Source: Sinonovacula constricta
Lineage: Eukaryota > Mollusca > Bivalvia > Cardiida > Solecurtidae
NCBI GenBank assembly: GCA_007844125.1
Contig: CM017557.1
Location: 65,520,349 to 65,584,348, forward strand
Reading direction: 5' to 3'
DNA: 64,000 nt
Shown piece after piece: positions 1-11,189 of the stretch. A program made the translations under genes and the position numbers. Every line of letters begins with the position of its first letter. Within the stretch, counting starts at the first letter, position 1. The notes below the pieces were generated by a model. That model did no database searches. It saw only the letters and a list, made by a program, of their open reading frames with translations, and was not told the DNA's origin.

Positions 1-750
1 CCCCTTTTTATTGCGCATGCGTTTTGCGGCACCCAAAACTTTGCGGTTATCGAGGAACATAGTTTTCGGTATCTTTGTACATATGAAAAATAAATTAATA
101 ACTATTATAACTAAATTTATAATAAACTACAAAATTGTAAATGTTTGAAATTATGTTAGAAGCTGAAAGGAAAGTACGGAAAATTCTGTCGTCAACGAGT
201 TTTTCAAATTCAAAAGTCTACTGGTAGCCTGGTTCCCGAAACTTACAAATAAATTGGAATGAGATCATAAGTTAGAGAAGCGGGATTCAAAATAGCTGGT
301 ACAAAACAAATTCTTACTTTTCATTTTTCATGACCCACTGGACTAAAGTATAATGAGCATTGCCGTGTTTGTCCATCAGTTAAAAATTCTAAATAATCGA
401 GCACGTCATGAAAAGAAGAGCTTTGTAAGTTTCTGCTGAATATTTCTTATGATTTAAAAAGGTGCATGTCCAATGGTGTGACGTTTTCATCATCTATTAA
501 TTGAATGACTGACTGTCCTTTATTTAAAACAACAACGACAACATATTTTATTTCATTATCACTCATTCTCAATAAGACGGTGCATTCTATAATTTAGGTT
601 GTGAACAGCTTTTAAAGGCTCTTAATACGCAATAATATAAAGCTATCGGTATTTTCTGATGCAAAAATATAGTATGACACCTTTCACATACATTTGAAAC
701 AAAGTTCATTAACGATTTTTGTCAAAAGTCACATTGAATATACATTTTAG
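1..750. other. Non-coding, AT-rich
   Basis: No open frame, splice-flanked exon or recognisable repeat is seen here. It ends at the first copy of the GGTTCGTTAC-type motif. Confidence 0.6.
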
Positions 751-766
751 TAAGGTTCGTTACTTT
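751..766 (+). repeat. Outermost left copy of the GGTTCGTTAC-type motif
   Basis: The sequence is TAAGGTTCGTTACTTT. Relatives occur at 2344-3230, 5947-6357 and, inverted, at 6702-6739, flanking both genes of the district. It could be one outer limit of a transposon, but no clean terminal inverted repeat was established. Confidence 0.5.
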
Positions 767-859
767 CGTCGATTGAGTATATATCACTTTCTAAAGAAAG
801 ATGATCGAACACATGTTTATTCCAAGAGTTTTTCATTTGCATATCACAATCCGGTATAT

Positions 860-926
860 TAACGATTCGCCACAATAACGATTCGCCACATAACGATTCG
901 CCACACTTATATAACGATTCGCCACA
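860..926. repeat. Four-copy short repeat, unit TAACGATTCGCCACA
   Basis: Near-identical copies lie at about 860-874, 876-890, 891-905 and 912-926, separated by 0-6 bases. The unit contains two CpGs in a very AT-rich setting and lies about 480 bases upstream of the PHD gene. It could be a small tandem array or clustered protein-binding sites; nothing else indicates function. Confidence 0.85.
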
Positions 927-1122
927 GATGAATAATGAATAATAATGTTGATTATTGTGAGAAAGCTAATGTGAATATTTATTATTTTTAATAAAAATAA
1001 GTCATCGAAACGTTAATGAACCACATGTACTGTTGTCTTACCAATCAAGAAAGTTATTCACACTTTTTCAATATGTCGTCATCTTTTATAAAGGGAGAGT
1101 TATCATCGTTAAAAGTTTGTTA

Positions 1123-1284
1123 TGTTTGCACTTGTCAATTAAGTGGCCGATTCCTGTTAATTAACCCCGAAGAATTCCTTTAATTAGAAACTAATGTTCT
1201 CAGTTTGTCAAATAAGGGACCGACTCCTTTTAATTATTCCCGAAGAATTCCTTTAATCAGAGAGGAATGTTTGCAGTTTGTCAA
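1123..1284. repeat. Tandem duplication of about 73 bp upstream of the PHD gene
   Basis: Two diverged units (about 1123-1194 and 1195-1268) and a partial third share TGTTTGCAGTTTGTCAA-like, CCGATTCCT-like and CGAAGAATTCCTTTAAT blocks. The array ends about 75 bases before the TATA box, so it may be part of the promoter. Confidence 0.75.
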
Positions 1285-1358
1285 TGTAATAACTTTGGTT
1301 ATCATTGTTACACGTTTGTTTGTAAACAAACAAATTTGAGCGAAGTATCACGATTTCA

Positions 1359-1365
1359 TATAAAT
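1359..1365 (+). promoter_or_regulatory. TATA box of the PHD-finger gene
   Basis: TATAAAT lies 43 bases upstream of the ATG at 1402. That spacing predicts a transcription start near 1385-1395 and a very short 5' leader. No in-frame ATG lies between. Confidence 0.55.
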
Positions 1366-1401
1366 TAGCGGACAACCTCACCACCATCACATATCCAGAA
1401 A

Positions 1402-2106
1402 ATGCCAGCTCCTCCGTGCATCTTCTGTTTGAGACGTATCTACAAGAATTCGCGTGCTGTAACATGCGACAGATGTCACAGATGGCATCACATTAAATGT
1501 GGAAATACAGGTACAGAGGCACTTCATATGAGCAATGTACAAAATAAATATTTAAAAATTGCACACAAATGCAACATGTGCATCTTAAAAATGAATTACA
1601 AAAATATATTGTTATATATACTAAACCTGACGTAAATGTTTGCGGTATATATTATTTTTAATTCAACCTTTATAATCCATAAAAAATATTTACATCTTAG
1701 CATATTTTTTCTTTATCCAGGTATCTCCGACCAGGAATACGATGCCGCTGTCAATGAAAGTCGAGATCTACAATTTACTTGTATTGGGTGTCGGCTTGAA
1801 GAAGCAGATATGGAGACAGATGAGCCATCGATGGAAGCAGATGTCTGTGGAGCATCATCCCACATTGATGTACCTGTCAACTACAGTGATCTGGCCGTAC
1901 CAGAGGGAGAGAGTACTAGATTCTCAATCGCCTCTGTGATGCTACGAGAAGAAATCAACGAAGACTTCTCCGACGATACACAGACATTCGACGTCACCAG
2001 ACCAGACAGATCTATGGTAGTAGAGGAAGCTGAGATGTCTCTAGAAGACAACACAGTTACTGAGGTATTACCCAGCGCAGATGTCACGTACGAAGTTCAT
2101 AGTTAA
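1402..2106 (+). CDS. PHD-finger protein, two exons (1402-1510 and 1721-2106), related to the N-terminus of PHD-FLYWCH proteins
   Basis: Splicing AATACAG|GTACAG at 1510/1511 to TTTATCCAG|G at 1720/1721 joins a split glycine codon and gives 164 residues ending at TAA 2104-2106. The joined protein carries a C4HC3 PHD pattern: C6, C9, C22, C25, H30, C33, then a CIGC pair about 23 residues later, encoded by exon 2. The finger is therefore complete only after splicing. The rest is acidic, with an STRFS motif near residue 98 and TYEV just before the stop. PHD fingers usually bind histone H3 tails or other proteins in the nucleus. From memory, bivalve genomes carry longer proteins with this PHD, an STRFS motif and a TYEV-like end, followed by a FLYWCH zinc finger and sometimes a MULE transposase domain. 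This copy stops where FLYWCH would begin, so it is either a truncated relative or a free-standing PHD gene. The reading frame is intact and its GC content exceeds that of its flanks. Confidence 0.75.
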
Positions 2107-2107
2107 A

Positions 2108-2113
2108 AATAAA
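2108..2113 (+). terminator. Polyadenylation signal AATAAA
   Basis: AATAAA begins one base after the stop codon of the PHD gene. This implies a very short 3' UTR, if it is used. Confidence 0.5.
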
Positions 2114-2343
2114 ACAGTGTTTACAAATTGTCGCTCAAACCAAGAAAAACTAATATCTATATTACTGTTATGTAATTAAGGGAGAATGAATAATTGTGTT
2201 TACAACTAAACGCTGTTTTAATAGCTTAGTTATAACATGTTAAAACATGTCTAATGTAAAATATCATTTTTTTTCAATTAAAATGAGAACGGGTTTGCAA
2301 TCTTTAATCAGTTCTGTTTTTTAAATGGTTCGATTTAAGGGTG

Positions 2344-3230
2344 TTAGGTTTGTTACCCAATTTTATGCATAAACAGTTTGATTTATTTAATGGTGAGTAA
2401 ATCCTTCAAAAGAATGCACAGTAGTGTTAATTAAAAGAAATAAGTATAAAGCTGACTATTAAATAACACCTAATAAATGGACTTAAATCTCGAAGTGTAA
2501 GGTTCGTTTTGTAAGGTTAATTACCAGGCCATGGCTAGAGCTGTTTAATGCATTCAAATCTACAGTGACATGTTTGTATACATCATTATTTTATCACGAA
2601 TGACATCAGAGATTGAAGCACGTGGTGTATCTGCCATTTTACACACATTTTGTTTGGGGATAGTGTCGTGTTGTTGGAGCAGATTGACAGCCTGACAAAG
2701 TAAGACTTTTTCTTAAGACTGATTTTATGTTAAATTACCTTTTGCATTTCAATTGATCGTAAAATGAAAGCATTTAATAGTAATGTACAATATATGCATA
2801 GCAGATTGAAAATTATACATCATATTTTTGTGTAAAGGATGTGAAATGTTTGTGTCATTGGTAACGAACCTGAATCATCATTAGTAATGATGGTAAATGC
2901 TGTTAGCAATGTAATTAAAATTCGATTAATTTATAATCAAGTTCTTACAAGATTTTTCTTGATTTTCATTCATAACAGTATTTAGAAAGCACAATTTTAA
3001 TATGCATATTCCAGCATGTAAATATTTAAGGAAGGAGTTTTGCCATTTGTTAAAAGTAAAACTGTTTCATGTATTCATTTACATCATTGCTTATTAATTT
3101 TCTTGAAAATAAAAGCAAAATGTCATATTTCACAACACAAAATGCGTTTTCACATTAAAACGCATTATAAACTTTGCAACCTTCTGATTAAGTTTTAGTA
3201 AGATTTGTTACTGCTGGTAATGAACCTTAC
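2344..3230. repeat. Left cluster of GGTTCGTTAC-type motifs
   Basis: Direct copies lie at 2344-2358 (TTAGGTTTGTTACCC), 2498-2510, 2511-2525 and 3198-3211. Inverted copies lie at 2861-2870 (GTAACGAACC) and 3217-3230 (GTAATGAACCTTAC). The intervening DNA is AT-rich and non-coding. The cluster ends about 60 bases before the start of the transposase-like pseudogene, as subterminal transposase-binding sites might. Confidence 0.55.
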
Positions 3231-3291
3231 AAAACATGTACTTTTGTTCCTGTAACACAGTTAAGCTTACTTTGCATTTTAGAGAGAAGAT

Positions 3292-5735
3292 ATGGCAAAA
3301 ACAGCAAAAGAAAAAATGAAAATACAGAGCCTGTTTAAATACGATCCACAGAGGTATGCATTATACCTGGCCAAAGCAAGGGAATGAAAGAAAAGGAATT
3401 GCACACTGGTGGACCAATTGACAAAGCAAGAGAAGATGGATCATACAGCCAAGACAAAGGAGTATGTCCGCCATCATAGAAAAAAGAAAAGAATTGAAAC
3501 GATTAAAAAAATTAAAGGTCAATTAGCAGAAGGAGATACACCAGGTGTCAGTCACGAGAATGAATTCCAGACACAGGAATCATCTACTGCTACCCCTCTT
3601 ATCGTCAACATGCATTTTCCCCATCGCAAAAATGGACCCAGAAAATGCAGAGCTAAAACGCCTGCCAAGAAACTGCGGGAATTAAACCATTTGGAATAAA
3701 GAAATACAAGAATAACCAGAGGAGCCTGCAACATTTAAAACAGTCAAAAATTCAACCAAGAGCAGAAAAGACAGAGGATGTGATGACAGACGAATTAAGA
3801 ACACCTAGAAGTAAAACCATGCAGATAATGGCCACAGCAGGGATTAATAAAAAGCAAACATGTAGAAATCAGGAAGCAACTCCTTTTTGCAAATGTTGTT
3901 GAGAATCAGCTGAAAACCTGCCGCAGCAGCATAAAACGAAGTGAAATTGGGGCATTGCGTGGTTTAATAGGTGGGAAGATTCTTAATAAATACTGCTTTG
4001 CGAAAACTGTTAGTAAGTCAATAGGACTTGGACGAAACAGGTTAGGAAAAGTTGCAGCTTGTCTGTCAAATGTCCATAATAGAAAACGGCAAAGGGAAAT
4101 AGAAAGATACAGATCAAGAGTGGCAGAGTTTCTATCGCGAGATGACAATTCAAGATGTAATCCAGGAAAACAAAACAAGCTAAAAGTAGAAGGAACTAAT
4201 CGCCAAACACGAATACTGACAGATTACTTAAAAAACTTATACAGTAAATTCCTTGGTGAAAATCCAAATGCAAAACTGTCATTGGCATCATTCGGCCGGC
4301 CCATATAAAATTGACAAGATTTATATCCCGAAGCAGTTGTCTGTGCACAAAAACATCAAGATGTTGCCTTATGCACTCAGGCGATGAAAAAGTGTGGAGT
4401 AAGTGTTCCTCTAAATCCATAAATCCAAAGAAATTCATCAGTGAGCCAGGAAATGGACAATATGACAGCCAACACACCAGACGAAATCACTTTTGGCAAT
4501 TGAAAAGGGTCACTGTGGAGGAAAAGGGAAGAAAGAAAATGATTATGACAGTTTTCTCTTGCACAATGCAGAAAGAGGAATTCCTTAAGCACATGGCGGT
4601 CCAAATTGACAAATTCAGGGAGCATGTTTTCAGGGTTCATCATCAGTACCAGGCATGTCAGACAATCAAGCAGACTCTGCCCCAAGATGAAGCTAACATG
4701 ATTATGGACTTCGCTGAAAACTACTCATGTAAAAGCATAGAAGAGGTTCAGTCCGCCTACTGGAACCAGGGTGCAGTTACCCTTCACCTGGTGGTAGTTT
4801 ATTAAGGACATTTCAGGAGACCTACTGCACAAAAGCATCATAGTTGTTTCAAATGAGATGGGCCACAACTCAGCTACAGTTTTGAGTTATACTGACCACA
4901 TTGTACCAGAGGTGAACCTTTGTGTCCCATCTATCAGGAAGGTACAATACTTTACAGACAGTCCTACATCTCAAATCTCAATACCAAAACAAGACTGTAT
5001 TCAATGTCATAGCTAACCATGAGTTATATACAGATACAAAGCAACCTGGAATTACTTTGACGCAAGCCACGGAAATGGACCTTGTGACAGACTAGGCGGA
5101 ACTGCAAAGAGAATGGCAGAAGATGCAGAAAACACATGCAAAGTTACCATCCAAGATGCAGGTGAATTCTTTAAATGGACACAGTCACCAAGTTGTTCCA
5201 TGAACATAGTGAAGTTCTTGTATGTTCCTTCAACGCAATGCCAAGACAAGTCAAAGGGTTTGAGCATCGTAGAGGTTAAGCAACTAAAAGGGACCATAAA
5301 ACTCCATGTTGAGAAAGAATGGGCAACAACCAGATACGCACATCAACAGTCAGTTGCTACTGTAATGAATGTATTGTTGAAAACTTTTTCAGCTCCAATA
5401 AATGGACACTAGAAGAGCTTACTGTTTCCAAGAAGAAACATGACGAGAACCCACTAGATCTAACCGAGCACACACCTGAGAACCTGCCGACAGAAGAAAC
5501 AGCTTCAGCTGATAAAAGTCAACTATGCTCGGACATTAATGTAGGAGAATTTGTTGCAGCAAGATATGATGGTAAAGTCTACATATGAAAAGTGTTAGAA
5601 TGGGATGATGAAGACATGGGGGTTGAGATCACGTTCAAGGAGAATGTTCGAAAGCTATTGACATGGCCAGAACATTAGGACAGACTCTGGATAGACAGAA
5701 ATGAAATTGTATGAAAAGTAACAGCGCCTTTGCTT
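3292..5735 (+). pseudogene. Decayed, intronless DDE-transposase-like gene
   Basis: A conserved protein can be followed across several frames. In order: a basic N-terminus (ATG 3292) with an in-frame TGA at 3385 and a stop at 3697; a block with RDDNSR and PGK near 4130-4170; a block with HQDVAL near 4357; HHQYQACQTIKQTLP near 4640, then MDFAENYSCKS and SAYWNQ (4700-4770); YFTDSPTSQ near 4950-4975; WNYFDASHGNGPCD with GGTAKRMAEDAE (5047-5130); and a C-terminal FVAARYDGKVYI block (about 5550-5587), then WDDED and TWPEH with more stops. Similar intronless proteins are common and unnamed in invertebrate genomes, in my recollection. The aspartates of MDFAENY and FTDSP and the acidic residue of YFDASHG could be a DDE/D triad; this is inferred. 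Many stops and at least three frameshifts make this copy non-functional. Motif clusters flank it on both sides. Confidence 0.75.
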
Positions 5736-5946
5736 ACAGGAAAGTCGCAACAAATGTTCAAACTGAACAAGACTCCCATACACACGGTGGAGAGCAGAAA
5801 GTAACTAAAATGTGTGAAGAACTCTAAATGAGCTTAAGCACTATTGAAGTAATACAAATAGTGTTTCGAGATTTCATTGCAGAAAAGCACAGATATAATC
5901 TTGGATAGGTAAAAAAATACTTTAAGGGGCAGTTATCTTTTTGTTT

Positions 5947-6739
5947 AAAGGTTCGTTTTTTTAAATTGAGTTACTTCATTATGTTTTGAAATTTTAAAGT
6001 AACAAACCTTACACAATGAACGAACCTTACAATCTTACCAACAATCAGTAATTTCTTAGAAACACTGAGAATGGTATACATAGTAGAAACAATCTTGATT
6101 TATTTCTTCTTTATCTATGTAAATACATATGTAAAAGCACATGCTATAAGCAATTTAAGCAAGAAAAAATGATGGAAATATATAAGGCATCAGCTTTTTT
6201 TAATATTGTTTACATTCACATTTAATCGGTTCACCTACTGTGTAAAATTACACTGACGTGTTGTTTTACCTCAAATAATACAAACATTGTGTTTGTTCTT
6301 TTGTTCACCTGTTTATTAAACTCTATGCCACTATTTTGGGTAAGGTTAGTTACTTTTGGGTCAATTCGTTTACACTCATTGTATGCTTAAATACATAGTA
6401 ATATTATATAAAAAAATCAGTTACTATTGACAAAGCTTTGTTACATATAAGTTTATTATATAGTAAATTATAAAGCACATTGGTATATTTTGTAAATATC
6501 ATTTATTAAACATTGTATTTATTAAGAAGAACATTTTTAATTATTATTATAAAAACATGCATTACTTAGAGATCATTTTTCCACAAGTAAAAATTTAATT
6601 TTCTTTAAGAATCAATTTATAAAGTTTCAAATACACTATGTACTAAATTAAAATCATAGTACTGTGCCATTAATGCTTAGTTAATCGTAACAATTCATCT
6701 TGAAAGTAACTAACCGGTACCTTAATAGTACCTAACCTT
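5947..6739. repeat. Right cluster of GGTTCGTTAC-type motifs
   Basis: Direct copies lie at 5947-5959 and 6341-6357 (TAAGGTTAGTTACTTTT). Inverted copies lie at 5999-6012 (GTAACAAACCTTAC), 6018-6030 (GAACGAACCTTAC), about 6702-6714 (GAAAGTAACTAACC) and 6728-6739. It mirrors the left cluster around the pseudogene. The rest of this AT-rich interval is non-coding. Confidence 0.55.
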
Positions 6740-9214
6740 TCAGTACCAAAGGGTAACTTTTTACCTTAATGTCTTTAAAATGGCCATATCACAACTACTA
6801 TTAAAATCATGTTCAAAATATTTTGGGATATTGCAGATAAGGCATGTACCAGCTGATATAAAACATAACATCGGGTAATTGTAAAAATATATTTTTTGGT
6901 TGATACCAATTTGCACCCTTTTATTGAGAATGCATGACTGTCCCTCCTTAGCCATAATCAGGTAGAATGAAGTGCTTCGTAGGTAAGTTAAAGTTGTTGA
7001 GTTGAGATGAAATAGGGAAGAAAGATTTCTACTGATAGAAAATGCACATCAAATGTTGTAGTCTTGCTAGGAGCTATTTTGCTTTGACTTAAAACAAAAA
7101 CAAAAACCTGAAAGATTTTAAAACAACATCAATATGCCCCCATGTGACAAGGTGGTGGTGTAAAGGTCAAGGTTAGAATGCATGAACTTGATTTGAGTTT
7201 CCTCTTAGTACAAAGAAGTTAAATTACATATATTCTATTATTTTATTTGACTATCAGATTTTGGCAAAAAAAAGTAAAAATACAGTACGTAGTAACAATG
7301 TTTATTAACACATACTTTGCAAGTGAAATAACAATTACTTATAATCACATTGCTAAGTGGCATAATTGAGTTCCCATGATGGCTAACACCATATATGCAG
7401 ATGGACTACCTTTCTTAATTACAGGTTAATGAATTTGCTGAATCAACTACAAGTAGAATGCAAGGGTCTTAACTAGTGCTGTGTATGTAAGTGATGCTAA
7501 ATAGATGTTATCACAGTTATTTCCCTTTAATTCTAATTTGCTGCAAGTCAATATGGTGAGACATGGTAAACAGTTCAGACCAGAGGTGAAAAGTTACATG
7601 GTTTCACTATCAGACTGACAGAGATACAAGATATGTGTTTCAATATACGTTTTTCTACATTTGGAACATCTGGCAGACAGAACCTCTTACTTATAAAATT
7701 GATAATTTCACAACTGTTATTTCTTGCTTTTCAGCAAATAATACCATTGTCACTCTTAAGTAAAGATAAAATGATAATGTTGTCACCTGTTATTGGTTGT
7801 ACTAGAAATTAAAATAATATATTTAATATAATAACATTATGTTATTATTAAAATACATTTGAATGAGTTACTTGACAAATGTCTTTAAAACTAGTCATAA
7901 AAGTAAACAAAAAATAAAAAAGGTCTCTGGGTCAGTGTACATTCGAACAGTGATGCTAATATTGTCAGATTACTTTAACTGATAAAGGATGGGGAAAAAT
8001 GTTAACTGCAGTAAAATAGCTTGTTGGCCGTTGTCAAATGAGTCTAAATTGTCCAATAAACAGCACTGGGTCACTAGTGTGAGACTGGACCGATATGATA
8101 GACCCACAGTGGCTGGATTTATGAATATAGCGACCCAGACATGACAAATTGGTTTTATGTGCCACGAACACAATAAACCCGGATTCCTAAAACATGTATA
8201 TAGTGCATATTGCTATGGTTGAATGAATTTATGTACTTTAATTTTTTACCTTTCTCAATTGATGAAATTGACTTTCCAGTAGATTTATAGGGATTGGCTG
8301 TGATCATTTTAGCAAAGAAAACAGTTTACAACGAAATTTTGAAATCTTTTTAGATTATTTTTCTCTATTATATAGTGATTTATATTATATATAGTGAATG
8401 TTTTAAGGTTTTGGAAAATGATAATAAAAAAAGAGATCATTTGCTTTTGACTTCTAAATACTTGAAGGGAAACCAAAATGGAGCTGGACCAATATAACTC
8501 TTTCATTCATAGTTCATCTATAACTTTTAACATTCACCAGACTTTGTTGTTTTTCTTTAAAAGAGATGAAAGGATTTTAATAAATAAATGTAAATTCAAC
8601 TTGACATAATAGATTTAAGACTGAACCATTCTACTTATAAACCCTAAGTCATGCAGATTCTGCTAATGATTGTGAATGGTTTGTAAAGGCATATACATGC
8701 AGAAAAGGCAACTTTGTATTTGGGTCATGAACACAAAAACCTATGTTTCTGAAATGTGTTGATGCAAATTACTGCATTTTACTGAATGCATGTTCTTCTG
8801 CATTTGTCACTAGTGGAAACTGATTTAAATATTCGGTTGCGTTAATGCTAGTATTAATAAGTGATGGTTTCAGTTTTCAAGAAAGCTCCAAAAGCTTTGA
8901 ATGGTTTTATATTTTGCATGCATGCAATTAAAATACTGGTAAAATAAAATTTTCTTTTATGTGGGGCAATAAGAAATAATTAATTCAAGGAAAGTTTTTC
9001 TTCTCACTCATGTGATTTAAATCTCAAATATAATTATGTTTGTATTATAGAATATAACCCATTAAAAAAATAAGTCTTTTGAAAATAGTATTTTACATAC
9101 ATGTCTGTGCATACACATGTATGTTACATATTTTTTGGTGAAATGCTGAGGAAACATGTTTCTATTATGCAGTTGACATCATTATTTAACAAAGGAATAA
9201 AAAACAGCACAAAA
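6740..9214. other. Non-coding, AT-rich
   Basis: Only short chance frames are present. No repeat family of this window and no convincing exon was recognised. Confidence 0.5.
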
Positions 9215-9508
9215 TATAGACTTAGTGGGATGGGATGGGATAAGCCCGCATTTTTGCCGATACTGCGCTGTGACATTTCTATCATTATAGCACAGGGGAA
9301 CTTATGAGGTGCCCAGGGACTGAACCTGGCAGGTCCATTATACTGACACCGACGAGTCAGGCGTAATGCTGTCCCCATAGCCCCGAGTGTTAGGAGGGAA
9401 GCCACTACTACCAACTTTAAAGTCTTTGGTTTGACCCGGCCGGTGTTCGAACCCACGACCTCCTGATCAGGAAGCCGACGCTCTATCACCTGAGCTTATA
9501 GACTTAGT
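9215..9508 (-). mobile_element. SINE-A copy 1 with perfect 12-bp target-site duplication
   Basis: The element (about 9227-9496, read on the minus strand) starts with a pol III A-box-like AGCTCAGGTGATAGAGCG and has a B-box GGGTTCGAACA. A body of about 200 bp follows, then a 3' tail of ATCCC repeats. The same 12 bases, TATAGACTTAGT, flank it at 9215-9226 and 9497-9508, which marks retroposition. The 121-codon frame read through it is a SINE artefact. The first bases of the family's 5' end appear to be missing. Confidence 0.9.
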
Positions 9509-9591
9509 CTTAACACATTATAAATACATTTTAAACTCCCCTTAGTAAATCTAATATAAATTAATATATAAGATGTCTGTGATAATAAATT

Positions 9592-9706
9592 AGATGTTAA
9601 TTTTATCATAACCGATATCTCATAATAATCACAGAGTAATATTACAGATGTTAATTTTATCATAACTGACATCACATAATAATCACAGAGTAATAGTATA
9701 TGTATA
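9592..9706. repeat. Two-copy tandem repeat, period 64 bp
   Basis: Units begin with AGATGTTAATTTTATCATAAC at 9592 and 9656 and share a following CATAATAATCACAGAGTAAT block. Confidence 0.8.
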
Positions 9707-10601
9707 ATTAACATCAATTCATTCACAGGTTAAACGACCTAATAATTATGTAAACAGTTTAAACAAAATATCTGTTTATAGATCTCTAGAATCAAAAACC
9801 TAAATTCCTGTATTGTGTTTGGATTTAAACAGACTTGACTACAATTGTAAACTTGTTCATGGCACAAATGTGTGCATTTTGCAAGTACGCATTTTATCTA
9901 TGTTTTGAATGCAGCCGCCAGACAATAAATAGCATGGGGTATGCAGAGTTTGGTTGTGAGAGGACAACTGATAAGAATATACTGACTTTCATCTGTGTCT
10001 GTATTGTAACCAGACCAGTCTATGTTTGTAGATAGTGCAGCGAAATGTCAACCAGTCAGCTTTTACTGTACTAGTGGCAAGGTGTAGTAAAAAAATAGGA
10101 AGTCATGAGTTGAAACCTATTCATAGTGTTAAGTTATATTTTTAACTGGATTTTTCAAACAGGATTAGGCTGCGTAATTGGATATTAAGTGGTGGATGGG
10201 TAGGGAAGGAAGTGTATGGGAGGAAATCTTTTGAATCATATACAGATAATGGTACATCAGTAAAGTATACAGGTGTAGCTATAATAAGAATACATTTGTG
10301 ACTTGTGGTTTTGGTGTAAATTTGTTCTTTAGCAAAGTTTAAGTTAGAAAATACTACAAAAAAGGAATATGACTTAGAAACACACTTGTATCATAACTTT
10401 GATGTGAAAATTTATTTGTGTCAAAAACAACAACTTAAACCCTTAAATTAACTCCTATGATAATTAAAGTATGTAGTTTATAACTATGGTGCTTGGATTT
10501 GTTCAATTGTATGCGGTTGGAATTATTTTATGTTGGCAGACACAGTGCATGGATTTCTCATGATTTGATTCCTAACAATCGGATTAGTGATTCTGGGATA
10601 T
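9707..10601. other. Non-coding stretch before candidate first exon
   Basis: No coding signal is seen. TTATGTTGGCAG at about 10529-10540 could be a splice acceptor for the 10602 exon. The frame of that exon has a TGA near 10563, so bases upstream of it would be 5' UTR or intron. Confidence 0.4.
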
Positions 10602-10697
10602 ATGTCACTGGAAGTCCTGATGATGCCCCCGCGACGTCGTCACTTGGAGCGACTGTACAGAACCAAGTCATACCCCTCAGGCCGCTATGGCAGGAAG
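10602..10697 (+). CDS. Candidate first coding exon, 32 codons, product unknown
   Basis: From ATG 10602 this frame encodes a very basic peptide including MMPPRRRHLERL and SYPSGRYGRK. It ends in codon phase 0 at a strong donor, GAAG|GTAAGG (10697/10698). Codons such as CCC CCG CGA CGT CGT CAC are far richer in GC than the surroundings, the best evidence that it is coding. The longer overlapping frame from 10493 runs past the donor and is taken as a shadow. A TGA upstream in frame near 10563 favours initiation here; ATG 10620 or 10623 could also serve. A partner exon may be 17531-17571 (phase-compatible) and then 61091-61259. I do not recognise the protein. No TATA box or CpG island was identified. 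Confidence 0.5.
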
Positions 10698-10894
10698 GTA
10701 AGGCCTTACCTTTAGATGTTTTTTGTAATATTTTACGCTTTATTATAAAAGCTAATGGGAGCTAAGTCTCTAAAAACATAGTCTACCAAGGAATGCTTCA
10801 ATCCAGTATAAGATATAAATGACTTAAAATGAGATTATTAAGTTAACGTTCTGTGACAGAATATGATCTGGACTTGCACTGGTTTTTATTCCTG

Positions 10895-11185
10895 TCAGAA
10901 AAGTTGACCTTGCTGACACACAGATAAACTGACTGGCAGACAGAAATTGATATAGACAGAAGAACAGATAGTTGGACAGATAAACAGACATGTACACAGA
11001 TTAACACACATGGACAGACTGATAGACAAATACACAGCCATACAGGGAGGCAGATGGACAGACAGGTGGGTAAGCAGATAAACAGACCAACAAGTAAACA
11101 AACATATGTGACTTGGTAAATGGATAAACTGACACACTGATAGATTGACAGACAATAAAACACACAGACAGATTGACAAACAGTG
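10895..11185. repeat. Irregular ACAGACAGATAAACAGA-type tandem repeat
   Basis: Degenerate units of about 12-20 bases, all variations of ACAGA/TGACAGA, fill the interval. They create purely repetitive minus-strand frames rich in Cys, Leu and Ser. Confidence 0.8.
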
Positions 11186-11189
11186 CAGC

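Noticed and set aside
9124..9489. 121-codon minus-strand protein recurring at 23.4, 39.2 and 46.2 kb
   Set aside because: It is the SINE-A sequence read through; the repeated similarity comes from the SINE, not from a gene family.
10895..11179. Cys/Leu/Ser-rich minus-strand proteins
   Set aside because: Low-complexity ACAGA repeat.
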